This document shows positions 1 to 9,400 of a stretch of 64,000 nt of DNA, one piece after another (the first letter of the stretch is position 1; every line of letters begins with the position of its first letter). The DNA lies in NCBI GenBank assembly GCA_951813855.1, contig OX638380.1, positions 1,008,876-1,072,875 of the forward strand, in the 5' to 3' direction. A program made the position numbers and the translations under genes. The notes under the pieces are model-generated. The model did no database searches and was not told the DNA's origin. It was given only the letters and a program-made list of their open reading frames with translations. The stretch comes from an uncultured Verrucomicrobiae bacterium. Its GTDB lineage: Bacteria > Verrucomicrobiota > Verrucomicrobiia > Limisphaerales > AAA164-E04.

Positions 1-133
1 GAGCCAGTACCGTTGCAGTCCCGAGTCCGACCATCGCGATCAGGAATCCGTTGTGGGTATCGCACCGACCGTTCCCGATTTCACCTGACTTCATCATGAT
101 CTTGCCGAGATTATCAATTAGCCCCTGTATCAT
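1..133 (-). CDS. Partial small membrane-associated ORF, cut by the window edge
   Basis: An ATG at 131-133 opens a frame that stays open to the left edge (44 residues visible), 18 bases after the stop of the FG-GAP gene and in the same direction. The visible part begins MIQGLIDNLGKIMMKSGEIG and ends with a short hydrophobic run (FLIAMVGLGTATVLA) that could be a membrane helix. GGGG directly precedes the start. The family is not recognised. It may be a genuine small gene in an operon with the upstream FG-GAP gene, or chance; most of it lies outside the window. Confidence 0.3.
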   Translation of the reverse strand, partial: MIQGLIDNLGKIMMKSGEIGNGRCDTHNGFLIAMVGLGTATVLA

Positions 134-151
134 CCCCGTTCGTCTCGATCG

Positions 152-1181
152 CTAGAAAGTCTCCAGAACCCAAACCTCGAGATACGGACCGCCGTTCAAG
201 GCCCGCCATTCCTCGATAAAATCCGATACCTGAGCGTCAGGATCCCCTGCGGAAACAATTTTCCGGACAGCTGGATTGCCGGAAGGCGGCGACCCCGAAG
301 CTTCGGAAGACGCAGCACCGGCCGATCCGTCGCCTCCTTCTCCTGCCGGCTCGCTAACGTCGTCCGATCCCCGGTCGTTTGCCTCGCCCGCGCTCACGGC
401 CACGACCTGCCATCCGGAGTCGCTCGGCGCTTCCTCCAACAACGTGGCCCCGGTCGCCGTTCCCGGCCAGAACGCAAAACTGCCGTCCCCGTTCTGAAGC
501 GCCACGTCTTGGATCCCGTCCCCGTCAAAATCTGTGGAGCAGACAGCGCGCCAGCCTTCCGGCATTTGATCGTCCTCGATCCAAGACACGACCAAACTCT
601 TTTCGCCTTCCACGAACAACCAGGCCTCCACCCCCAGCCCGGCACGTTCCAACAGCAAATCACGCTCGCCGTTTCCGTCGAAATCCCCAGTCCCGATTAA
701 TCGCCAGGCGTCAGGAATCAGGGCCAGAACCGCCGCGGCCTGCCACTCGCCCCGAGCGTTCCGAGAGCGAACGGCAACCGCCCCGAACCCGTCTTTCGTC
801 AGCAGGTCGGCCAGCCCCGTCATCGTCCCAATCGACCACCAACGCTACTCGTTCGCCAACAGGCAACCGAACCAGTTCCCGGCTCTCGATCCGAAGTTCG
901 CGGTCCATCTGCCAGACGACCAGATCGCCCGCTTCGGACTCGAACAACAGATCGGGCCTCCCGTCCCCGTCGAAATCCCCGGCTCCGACCAAAGCGAATC
1001 CCTCCGGGGGACGAGGCGGTTCGTATTCCAGAGACGCCCGGAGGTGGAGTCCATCCAGCTTCCAAACACCTACCCGTCCGGCATCGTGTTGCAGATGCAA
1101 CGCTACCTGCCCCTGAAGCTTGGCCGAAGCCAAAAGCAAAACCACCGCAAGCCCCACGCCCCATATCCCTGCTGATTTCAT
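152..1181 (-). pseudogene. Secreted FG-GAP/VCBS repeat protein, frameshifted
   Basis: The product would be a secreted protein of about 343 residues. It starts at 1181 (MKSAGIWGVGLAVVLLLASA), a clear signal peptide, and carries four FG-GAP/VCBS calcium-binding style repeats with cores such as DFDGDGRPDLL, DFDGNGERDLL and DFDGDGIQDVA. Two frames carry it: the N-terminal half runs 1181 to about 820, the C-terminal half about 820 to 152. Taking one base out of the four-C run at 815-818 restores a repeat core DWDDDGLADLLT. The break is therefore a single homopolymer base in an otherwise clean gene, either a sequencing/assembly artefact or a recent mutation. The C-terminal 70 residues are Gly/Ser/Asp rich. 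FG-GAP repeats form beta-propeller blades in adhesive or surface proteins; no specific ligand can be inferred. Confidence 0.7.
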
Positions 1182-1712
1182 TACGTGTGTCGACAATCCG
1201 ATGCGCCTGTACCCCTCATCACAAAACCTTGCAACATTTTTTTTCAAAAAAAATTATGGCCGCTCGAATCCCCCGGACCAATAACGATAACACCGTGATC
1301 GTCCCCGCCCCAAAATGCCCTGAGCAAAACGATCCGTGAACCCCTTCCTCCCAATGCGATTTCCGACTTCATCCCGACGCAACGTCGGATTCCGGATCAC
1401 GTCCCGGACAATGGCCTAACCATCCCTTCAACCGGGCGGATCCGTTTGGGTTTCTCGGCTGGGTCTGGGTCACCACGGATGTCACCCGACTCGCGTCGGG
1501 GTTTCGGGACGACATGCCGAAATCGATACCGGAAGCTAATCCGATTTCTCAGTGGGTCGAAACGCGCCCGGTGGTTTTCGTGCGTGACGACCTGCTGCTT
1601 GGCACTCGATCCTTACCGGACTCATCTGCGCTCCTGAAGTGCCGCGTTCCCTCGAACGAGCCAAGCAAGGGACTCGGCATAGATCAATAGAACTCGCCGA
1701 TTTCACCGGTGG
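1182..1712. other. Intergenic stretch without recognisable gene
   Basis: About 530 bases between the FG-GAP gene start and the IS256 remnant. An A/T-rich patch with runs of T and A (about 1237-1256) lies just upstream of the FG-GAP start and could hold its promoter. I see no credible coding frame, tRNA or strong hairpin. Confidence 0.4.
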
Positions 1713-2860
1713 TCAGACTGGCTCCGAGTCGGGCTTTTCGGCGTCGCCGACGTTAACCGGATCCGCGAGGATCAGACCGCTTCGAGCCACGGCCCATTCG
1801 TCGTTCTGCTCCACCAACCAGGTTCCGACCATGCGGAAGACGGCGGACTCGAGGTGAACGATATCCAGAGGTCGACGGCGGTTAATTTCTGGATTCAAGC
1901 CTTCGATCGGATTGGCGCTGCAGATTTTGGCCGACAACCATTCGAGAAACAAGAGAGAGGGGAAACCTCCGATTCGACCGCGTCCGGCAGAAAGGAAATC
2001 TTGGAATATCCGCTCCGCAATTCCGCGGCGATCTTCCTTCACTGCCGTCGATCCGAGGCTCGCTGCCGATAGGCGAAAACGATGCGAGCCTGGCTTCCGC
2101 TTGCCGTTCGCTCGCCCTTGCCGACCTGAGCCGAGAGATGGCGCGAGAAGAGCACTTTGCAATGTTGCCACGAAATGGCCAGCGATACGGTAAGGCAGTC
2201 TCCAACTCTTGATGATAATCGAAGATCGCCGATGGCACTCCTCATAGCCCTCGACGCGGCAACTGCCTCAGGAAGCCAGGCCAGAACGTTTCCGCCTCGC
2301 CACAGCCGATTTCGAATTCCAACCTTTCGCCGACCATGATCATTGACGACTTTCGCCAGCGTGGGAGCCACCGAAACAATGCGACCGCTTACCCGAACCT
2401 TGACGTAGGTGGCATCCAACCAAAGAACCGACCACTGACCTTCGAGCGGTCGGTTCAGGAACGATCCCATTCGAGTATCGAGTTCTCGGCACAACCGGGG
2501 ATCCTCGCTGAGCTTGATGCTGCTCAGTCCATGGATTGCACGAGACGATCGACGTTGCGCGTCGAGATCGCTGGCACGCAGGTTTCCTGGATGACTGAAG
2601 TCAACGCGGCTTCCGAGAGCCGACGCGGGGTCAGAAAGGAGGGGAAGTAACTGCCGTGGCGCAATTTGGGGATCGGCAACTCCACTTCACCGGCCGGCGT
2701 CGTCCAAGCTCAAGCTCGAGAACCGTTACGCCCAGTGGTTCGTTCGGGATTATTGTCGCCCTGCGCCGCCCCGATCAAGACTGCGAATTCCTCTTCCCTG
2801 ATCGGCAGCGCCTGTGGCGAATCATCTCCCGGAGCAGATTCGGATACTCATCCAACTCGG
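1713..2860 (-). pseudogene. Decayed IS256-family (mutator) transposase
   Basis: Fragments of one IS256-type transposase are spread over several frames on the minus strand. Reading 5' to 3': a TTGRNG stretch near 2740; VELPIPKLRHGSYFPSF at about 2690-2630; an ALTSVIQE / ISTRNVDRLVQ segment at 2600-2540; a segment with LWLDATYVKVRVSGR and SWQHCKVLFSRHL at 2490-2100 that includes the first catalytic Asp region; and a C-terminal part with NPIEGLNPEINRR and LVEQNDEWAV at 1920-1740. These match the family's conserved blocks in the right order. Stops and frame changes between the blocks show it is inactive and old. No terminal inverted repeats were identified. Confidence 0.8.
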
Positions 2861-3199
2861 GGAGATCCGGTCGCGGTCGGTTCTGACCTTTCAGCTCCAA
2901 AATTGCCTCCCTGGTTGGGCACTGATGCGAACTCGCCGGAAGCCTTGGAACTGACCGATCACTCGAAATCTCAAGATCCCGGCAGCCTCAATCCAAGGTC
3001 GCTCCGCTCCCTCCGTTTGAGGTCGCCGGAAACTCAACCTCCGCTACCAGCCGGGACCCGAACCCAATGATCGTCCCCGCGAGGATTATCACGTCCGGAT
3101 TTGAACCGGAGGCTACGCCTCAAACCTTCAAACCGGTTATCGTCGCGATCAAACCGGCGGGAAATCACTTCCCGCATTATCTTGCACCGGACCATTCTC
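2861..3199. other. Intergenic stretch; one possible hairpin
   Basis: No credible gene. A perfect inverted repeat GCGGGAA-ATCAC-TTCCCGC at 3157-3175 lies about 25 bases beyond the stop of the glycosyltransferase and could form a short hairpin at the end of its transcript. No T-run follows, so it is only a weak terminator candidate. Confidence 0.35.
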
Positions 3200-4674
3200 T
3201 CATGGCCTCCCCCCGCCGAAAAAGAGCGTGCCGTCCCCCAGTTGCCGGCTGTTTCCCAACGACTCTTCGGCATATTTCACCTGCTCCGTCTTGATCCGGT
3301 CCAGACGCCCGCCGAAACAGATCAACGATACCTCCGCCTCGCGCAACTCGTCGATCAGATCTCGCCCATCCATCGCCCCGGACCAGAATCGCTTCAAGGA
3401 AAGCACGACTAAATTCGGAGGCAGCCGCCACCCGCCATGAAACGCCAATATCGGATCGTTGGTGAACATCGTTTCTTGCGGCGCCGGAGGATGATCCCGC
3501 AAATAGACGATGACTTCGGAATCCCGAATTCGCGGACTTTGCCACAACTCCTGAATCGAATAGAACAGAATCAACGCCGATCCTAACGATAACCAAATCA
3601 TCCCCAAAACCAGAGCCGCCAACTGCCAACGAACTCGGGTCCGTTCCCCATCCGCACCGTTCTCCGGTTTCGCAACCGAGCCACTTGCGCATACCCCCAA
3701 CAGAACGCCTCGGCGGAAAGCCAGGACAGAGCCAACTACAAATCCAGCAAGTAATAGTCCCACCATGGTTGATGGTAAAACGCCATGCCGAAATGCACGG
3801 CCAGAACCGCCGCCGGAAACGCCACTCTCGCAACCGGGATAATCCGCCATGCGACCAAGAGCAGAGCTCCGGCGCCTCCCAGCCACAGCGGGAATCCGAT
3901 CGCGATATGCCGCCAACCGAATACGTGCTCCTCGGGAAACAGAGGCTCCATGGATCGATTCTCCGAAAAATGGACGAATAACAACTGATCGCTATACTGC
4001 AACAGCAGCCAACAAAACCACGGTAGCCAAACGGCTCCTCCGGCCAGGAATCCTGACGCTATCCGCCAGCGTGTTCCCGAAGGCAAATCCCGCATCGCCA
4101 ACCACCCTGCCCACATGACGCCCGGCAAATACAGCGCCGCGGTGTACTTGATTAGAACCGTTCCTCCGATCGTCAGCCCAGACAGAACCGCCAAGGACGT
4201 CGAACGGCGTCGAACGGCCCAGAGCGCCAATCCGAAACTGAGGACGCACAGGGGAATCTTCACGGGATCGGCCATTGCCGACATGGAATATCTCAGAAAA
4301 CCCGGAGCGGAGAGCAGAAGCAGAGCAAAAACAAATCCCTTCAGCCGCCTGCCGCCCCAAATCAACGGAACCGTCGCCAACAGCGCCGCGGTCAATAACA
4401 CGGTCAACATTCGCGCCGGAAAAGCAGCTGCCCCGAAAACCGAAAAGATTCCCGCCAGCAAATAAGTCAGACCCGGCGGTTGATCGTTCCAGAAATCCCG
4501 GTTCGAGACCGACCCCGAAGCCACCAATTCCGCCTTGAGCAATTCGAAATGCTCGTCACCGCCCAACTTGATCGCGTCGTGCGGTTGGCAGACGACGATA
4601 AGCGACAAGTAGAACAATAAGGTAAAGACCACCGTGGACCACTGAATTTGAGGATCGGCGGTAACCGTCGCCAC
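3200..4674 (-). pseudogene. GT39-like (ArnT/PMT-type) integral membrane glycosyltransferase, frameshifted
   Basis: A multi-span membrane protein of about 490 residues. The N-terminal part (GTG start chosen at 4674, VATVTADPQIQ, because upstream codons look non-coding) has the GT-39/ArnT layout: an early luminal acidic loop GGDEHFELLKAE, then DQPPGLTYLLAG and repeated hydrophobic helices. The frame closes at 3736 just after HQPWWDYYLLDL. The remaining two or three helices and a soluble C-terminus (about 235 residues) continue in another frame to 3200. Adding one base to the AAA run at 3740-3742 joins them as YYLLDFVVGSVLAF. Such enzymes move a sugar from a polyprenyl-phosphate carrier to lipid or protein at the outer face of the inner membrane; the acceptor here is unknown. 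The single-base break may be a sequence error rather than decay. Confidence 0.7.
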
Positions 4675-5548
4675 GGTGGATTCTTTTCGGCCGGGTAACG
4701 AAGCGTCAAACCGACGAAAGCCAGAGCGGGTGCCCCGTTTCTTCCTTTTGTTCGATTTTTTCAAAAACGATAAACAGGGGATATTATGAAAAACGATACT
4801 CCGGCAACCAAAATCAGAAATCGACGTTAACCGGCGACATCGAAGGCCTTTGGAGGCTTGACACCGCACTTGAGGCAAGGGGTCAGAACAGGTGTTCGAC
4901 CGTCTATTCAGCGCTTCCGCGATCTTTCATTGTCCGTAATTCCCAAGGACTGCTACGACTGGAGATTCAGTCGCGGTCACCGAAAAAAGGAACCTGGCAA
5001 GCGGCAGTAACGATCCGATCGGACCGGGCCGTTACCCCTCGGGATGCCTGCCAGGGAACGAACTGTCAGGTGAATGCTTCGCGTCTGCTTGTCGTCCCCG
5101 GGCGGCATTCGGCCCAAAGCCTTTATGGACTATCCGCTCAGCTCAGAGAAATTACGCCGAGTATTGAGGGCCCTGCATTCCTCGCCTGATCACCGAGAGC
5201 AGTTGGAAAACAACGATAACGGCTGCCCCCTGACCGAACTATGTTCTCCCGCCTGACCCATTCCTCGGCTAAGATTTCGCTCCGGCTAATTGCGCTGAAT
5301 AATCTTGTTCTCGAACCTGAAAACATCAGTGTCGCTGATCGGTGCGACCAGTTCAAAACCGGACTCCGGAAGGAGGGAAACCGGGCTTTTCCTCGATTTC
5401 CCAGCCACAAAACAAATCTCGCCAATCCGGGACAATCAAGGAAATCGCGGTTGCCGCTACCGGCAATAATCTTCGATCCGGTTGAGCAAACAACAACGGC
5501 CTGGCACCAAGGCGATTGCCCTCGAATAAGATTACCAGTCCAACTTCG
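4675..5548. other. 870-base intergenic region beside the conjugation operon
   Basis: No coding frame with family resemblance on either strand. It lies immediately downstream of traF, at the end of the transfer operon. In conjugative elements oriT often lies near the relaxase genes, so this is one of two candidate locations (the other being upstream of trbB), but I could not identify a nic consensus or convincing inverted repeats. Confidence 0.35.
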
Positions 5549-6112
5549 CTAATCGATGGCCGCCACGATCCGCATCCGAGCGATTAAATTGCTCCGATTG
5601 ACGATGCCGTAGTATCGCGAATCGAAGCCGAGGGCATCTTGGTTGCTGCACACGAGATATTCTCCCGGTTGCAAGACGGCGGTCAGCGTCATGACCGGTA
5701 GTTTCCGACCGGACGAATCCCGTTCCTTTGGCGCCGTGAACGGCAACAACCGATCATCGACTTCGATGCCGTTTGCACCGATTCGGACCTGGTTGCCGGG
5801 AATGGCGCAGACATACTTGAGAGCGTCTCTCGTTCGATCGTGGAGCGCGTCGGACGAAGCGTAACCTCGCCGCAACACGTAATCGCTCCAACGGCCGGGC
5901 AAGCGAACGAGCGCGAGATCACCGGAACGATATTCTCCCGAACTACTGCGGTACACGCCCCGAGGCATGGAGTATTCTAGATTTATTCTCCAACCGGAGC
6001 ACCACAGCATGACGGACACGATAATCAATAACGAACCGCCGATCACCACGGCGCGCTCGAGATAACGATACCAGTCCTTGATACCGGCGATGATCCTCGA
6101 CTCCTCTTTCAT
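5549..6112 (-). CDS. traF: TraF-type conjugal transfer signal peptidase (S26 family)
   Basis: A 187-residue membrane protease. One N-terminal membrane segment (about residues 21-39) is followed by the signature EYSMPRGVY with the likely catalytic Ser48. LKYVCAIPGN carries the presumed general-base Lys99, and FDSRYYG (163-169) is the typical C-terminal box of TraF and related S26 peptidases. In RP4, TraF matures and cyclises the TrbC pilin; the TrbC-like gene at 24.9 kb is its expected substrate. Its start overlaps the traI stop by four bases (ATGA), so it is translationally coupled as the last gene of the operon. Length fits the family. Confidence 0.9.
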   Translation of the reverse strand: MKEESRIIAGIKDWYRYLERAVVIGGSLLIIVSVMLWCSGWRINLEYSMPRGVYRSSSGEYRSGDLALVRLPGRWSDYVLRRGYASSDALHDRTRDALKYVCAIPGNQVRIGANGIEVDDRLLPFTAPKERDSSGRKLPVMTLTAVLQPGEYLVCSNQDALGFDSRYYGIVNRSNLIARMRIVAAID

Positions 6113-7674
6113 CTTTCCCTTTCCTCACTGACTAGTTTCATCGGCAGTTTTCGCTTTCTCAGGGCCCGTTTCACCTTCGATCGAAACTGGTGGCTGCCAC
6201 TGCACCGTATCCCGTCACCGAATTTTCCCTGCGCCAGAGTTAACGCCAATGCGACGGCCGCATCGCTGGAATCGGCGTCCAGAACCAACCACTTTCCCCG
6301 ATCGACGACCGCAGTCTGAGTCTCCCGGTCGGTGTAAACCAAGACTCCTCCGGATCGGACTTCGCATTGAAGCCGTCCTACCTGGATGCCTAAACTCTTC
6401 CAGGCCTGCTTCGCCGCTATCGCGTTCTCTTTTGGCGACGGCGAATAATCCTCCCTGCTGCGCAAAGCCTCGATCGCATCGATTCGCCCTTCCTTGGCCT
6501 GTTGATTCAAATATGCCGACCAATTCAACAGCGGCCATTTGGCGTGGAGTCCCTTGATTTCCGCCCGCTTGCGTTCCAGGCTTTCGTTAATCCGCTTCGC
6601 GCGTCGATGCTCCCACTTCTCGATCGTCAGGCGAATGTCCTTTCGCGCTTCCAGCTCTGCCCCGGATTTCGCCTGAACTCTCAGCGACCGGATGGCGGCC
6701 TTGGTTTCCCGGTCGGCAACCGTTCGCCTTTGCTGATGCCGCAATCTGACTTCGGCCACGGCCAGGGACTTGACCCGTTTCCGTTCGGCCATTTCCCGTT
6801 GAAACCGCTCGAAGAGTTCGGGAGCTTGCAAGGAATGGGGTCGATAACTGAGCTCGGGCTTCGCCTCCCCGGCCGCCTGAAATTCTCCCAATCGCTCGGA
6901 CAACCGCCCATAAGCAAATTGCCGCCACACCTGGGAAGCGCGGACGTGGTAACGGCCCGACCGATGCGCCATGACCAAACCGGATCTCCGGCGTTTGAAT
7001 TCAACGCCCATCGTGCCTAATAAATCTTGCACCCGATCCCAGGAAACGTCGTTCTGCCTCAGCAACGATTTTAACGGCGGAGCCGCCAAACGCCGCAACC
7101 AACTCTCGAAACTCTCCAGATCTTCATACACCTCGATCGCATTGTCGTCGCTTCCCCGATTTCGCCTCGTCCGCAAGCTCCGAAAACCGTGGCGCCGGCA
7201 AATATCGTTTTTCTTGTCTACTAATTTCCGAAACGTCTTTCGGTCTCTGACCACCCGGCCATATTCGTCGAGCAGATCGACCGCGGTATGCAAATGACAA
7301 TGATCCGTATCTCCATGAATGACGCTGATTCGATAATGAGTGTCGATGGCCACCTCGCCCAACAATTCGGTGCCGATCCGGGCGCATTCCGAAAAATCCA
7401 GCCGCGAGGCCTCGGCTTCCGTAAAGGAAACGACCATATGGGCGCTTACCGGACCGCCGCGTTTGATGGGCTGAGAACGGTGCCGCAAGTCAACCGCCGC
7501 CGCCGCGATGCGCCAAGCCTTGCCGGCGATCTCGAACGGCATGCCGTCCACACCGAACCCTTGCACGAAAACGGCCTGAATCCGTTCGGGGCGTTCGGGC
7601 TGCGGTTCGCAAATATACTCCGCCAGGTGGCGAAACCTCGTGCGGTCCCTGACTTCAGAAAATTTGACGATCAT
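6109..7674 (-). CDS. traI: Conjugative relaxase TraI (MOBP-like)
   Basis: A 521-residue relaxase that would nick oriT and lead the transferred strand. The N-terminal domain has a candidate nucleophile Tyr20 (LAEYI), a motif II-like AHMVVSF (78-84) and the metal-binding three-histidine motif HGDTDHCHLH (120-129), followed by LLDEYGR as in MOBP relaxases. The middle is basic and helical. The C-terminal ~80 residues (with a YTDRETQTAVVDRGK stretch) resemble the LPD7 domain often attached to TraI-like relaxases. It overlaps the mobilisation-protein gene upstream and traF downstream, both by ATGA. No helicase or primase domain is fused; the primase lies in the ardC-type gene of the same operon. 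Confidence 0.9.
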   Translation of the reverse strand: MIVKFSEVRDRTRFRHLAEYICEPQPERPERIQAVFVQGFGVDGMPFEIAGKAWRIAAAAVDLRHRSQPIKRGGPVSAHMVVSFTEAEASRLDFSECARIGTELLGEVAIDTHYRISVIHGDTDHCHLHTAVDLLDEYGRVVRDRKTFRKLVDKKNDICRRHGFRSLRTRRNRGSDDNAIEVYEDLESFESWLRRLAAPPLKSLLRQNDVSWDRVQDLLGTMGVEFKRRRSGLVMAHRSGRYHVRASQVWRQFAYGRLSERLGEFQAAGEAKPELSYRPHSLQAPELFERFQREMAERKRVKSLAVAEVRLRHQQRRTVADRETKAAIRSLRVQAKSGAELEARKDIRLTIEKWEHRRAKRINESLERKRAEIKGLHAKWPLLNWSAYLNQQAKEGRIDAIEALRSREDYSPSPKENAIAAKQAWKSLGIQVGRLQCEVRSGGVLVYTDRETQTAVVDRGKWLVLDADSSDAAVALALTLAQGKFGDGIRCSGSHQFRSKVKRALRKRKLPMKLVSEERER

Positions 7675-8522
7675 CCTGCTGCTGCCTTCCGAACGAGAGA
7701 ACTGTCGGCACCCGGTAACGACGCCGCTCGTTCCCCTGGCGGCGCCGGCGGCGGAAGTTTGCCAAACCGGGCGGTCGAAAAATCGCGCCAGGCACGTTGC
7801 ATGCGGCGCAATTCTCGATATCGTTCGACTGCCGCTTCCGGTGGTATCGCTTCACCGTCCGGGGACGCTTCAATTTGCGTTGCCATGGCCGCCCAACCCC
7901 TCACTTGCCGTCGAATCTCTTCCAGTGCCGACGGATCGAACACCGTCTGCGGGGGGCGGCTCAAGGCCGTCGCTTTCAGGTAATCGCGAAGTGGTTTGGC
8001 TTCCACCTGATACCCGGCCTGATACGCCTTGCTCATAACCCGAATTCGTTCGCGATCCCCCAAATAGATTTGCATGCGCCGTTTCCCGACGCTTGGCGGA
8101 AAGTCCCCCGGACCTGGCGAACCGGCCAACGGCAACTTCCCAAGATTCACCCTCTGAGCCAACCACTCCAATTCGTCGAAATTCGATTCCAGCTCCGATA
8201 CCGGCCGGCAAAGTTCTTTCGTCTCCGACCGCCCCCGCCCCGAATATTTCTGAAAAGACACCAGTGCCGATTCCCAGTAAACGCGAAGTCGAAGCAATTC
8301 TTTAATGGCATCGATATCCCGCTTGCCTCGCAGCGTCTTGCCTAGCGCCGTTTCCCGGATGAAAACGGGGATATTGTGCCGAGCTGGGGTCGCAATCCCG
8401 GCCGCGGCCGAATAACTCCGCAGCCGGTCATATTCCTGAGGATTCATGGCCACTTCATATCGCCACCGCCTTCGCTCAGGCGCCGCCGGCAGCCGATCCG
8501 GTTTGTTTCGTTGGCCGTTCAT
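7671..8522 (-). CDS. MobC/TraJ-like relaxosome accessory protein with duplicated module
   Basis: A 283-residue basic protein directly upstream of the relaxase, the position of MobC/TraJ-type accessory factors that load the relaxase at oriT. Two segments look alike: residues about 18-95 (RRWRYEVAMNPQEYDRLRSY ... IPVFIRETALGK) and about 148-225 (KRRMQIYLGDRERIRVMSKA ... PLRDYLKATALS). Each has a short basic strand, a helix, then a helix starting with Pro and ending TAL, as in ribbon-helix-helix MobC proteins. This suggests a single-chain dimer of a DNA-binding fold. The family assignment is inferred from context and these patterns. It overlaps both neighbours by four bases. Confidence 0.65.
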   Translation of the reverse strand: MNGQRNKPDRLPAAPERRRWRYEVAMNPQEYDRLRSYSAAAGIATPARHNIPVFIRETALGKTLRGKRDIDAIKELLRLRVYWESALVSFQKYSGRGRSETKELCRPVSELESNFDELEWLAQRVNLGKLPLAGSPGPGDFPPSVGKRRMQIYLGDRERIRVMSKAYQAGYQVEAKPLRDYLKATALSRPPQTVFDPSALEEIRRQVRGWAAMATQIEASPDGEAIPPEAAVERYRELRRMQRAWRDFSTARFGKLPPPAPPGERAASLPGADSSLVRKAAAG

Positions 8523-9400
8523 GGAGTCACCGTCGTTCCCGGTTCGGGAGGCTTCGCCTCCAGATTTTCCGCCGCCGGATCCGCGCCGACCGGATTTTTT
8601 TCACCGGGGAAACGGGCGACGCGGACCAGTTGCCGAGTCAGTTCGCCGATCGGACGTTGTTCCGTCTCCCATTCCTGCGCCGCCGCCAACCACAACCTCA
8701 GAAACGATTCGTGTTGCAGGCAACGCCGCAGCACGTAACGGCCGAACAGGGCGCCGGCGTAGGTGTCGCTGGGATAATGCAGGCCGGCGTATTCCCGATT
8801 GATTCCCACTTCCCGAGCGAGCTCCCGGTAACGCTCGGAACGATCCGGGTCCAACGCGGCAAACAACGCGCCGAAAAAATAAGCCTGAGCGGCATGTCCT
8901 CCGGGATAGGCCGGATGGGCCGGCACGGCGACCACCGGCCGGATCTCGGGATCGACAAACGAAGGCCGGGCTCGGTCGAAACGGAGTTTTTGCACCATGA
9001 CGGCCCGGATCAGCTCCCGATTCATCGTCTCGAGCAAAAGCAACGTCGCCGGTTTGTCCGCCGTAGCCGCGCCCCAATAACGCCAGGTCATGGCATGTTG
9101 TTCCTTGATCCGGCGCCGGAGCTCGTCGGTCACCCCTCGGATCCGGTCCCGGACCACCGCGAGTTCCTCCCGGTCGCCGGGCGGCTCAGGCAACCAATCG
9201 ACCGCGCTCCAATCGATGCCCAGTTCTCCGGCTCCGAGCGCCTCGAGCCGCAAGTTCGGATCGAGCGTTTGAGTCTCGGAGAATTTCAGCCGTTCGGGGG
9301 CCGGTTCGCCCGGCGGCCGGCCCGGGTCCCTAACTTCCTGGCTTTCGGCCATGGCGCCCCATGCCGCGACTCCGACGATCACTAAACGAATTATCATCAT
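8519..9400 (-). CDS. PAP2-family (type 2 phosphatidic acid) phosphatase, exported
   Basis: A 293-residue protein with an N-terminal signal segment (MMIIRLVIVGVAAWGAMA). All three PAP2 active-site motifs are present: KLRFDRARP (138-146), YPGGH (165-169) and REYAGLHYPSD (202-212) with the nucleophilic His208 and Asp212. There is no array of membrane helices, so it resembles the soluble periplasmic class A acid phosphatase / bacterial vanadium-peroxidase-like branch. It sits inside the transfer operon between traG (adjacent, no gap) and the mobilisation gene (ATGA overlap), so it is transcribed with them. A periplasmic phosphatase is not a standard tra component. It could remodel undecaprenyl- or phospholipid-phosphates around the secretion channel, but that is speculation. 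Confidence 0.85.
   Translation of the reverse strand: MMIIRLVIVGVAAWGAMAESQEVRDPGRPPGEPAPERLKFSETQTLDPNLRLEALGAGELGIDWSAVDWLPEPPGDREELAVVRDRIRGVTDELRRRIKEQHAMTWRYWGAATADKPATLLLLETMNRELIRAVMVQKLRFDRARPSFVDPEIRPVVAVPAHPAYPGGHAAQAYFFGALFAALDPDRSERYRELAREVGINREYAGLHYPSDTYAGALFGRYVLRRCLQHESFLRLWLAAAQEWETEQRPIGELTRQLVRVARFPGEKNPVGADPAAENLEAKPPEPGTTVTP

Noticed and set aside
3177..3833. Alternative frame over the glycosyltransferase C-terminus
   Set aside because: The neighbouring frame (to 3200) carries the hydrophobic pattern and joins the N-terminal part with a single-base repair; this one does not.
4675..5548. oriT next to traF
   Set aside because: Position is suggestive, but no nic-like consensus or inverted repeat pair was found, so it was not called.
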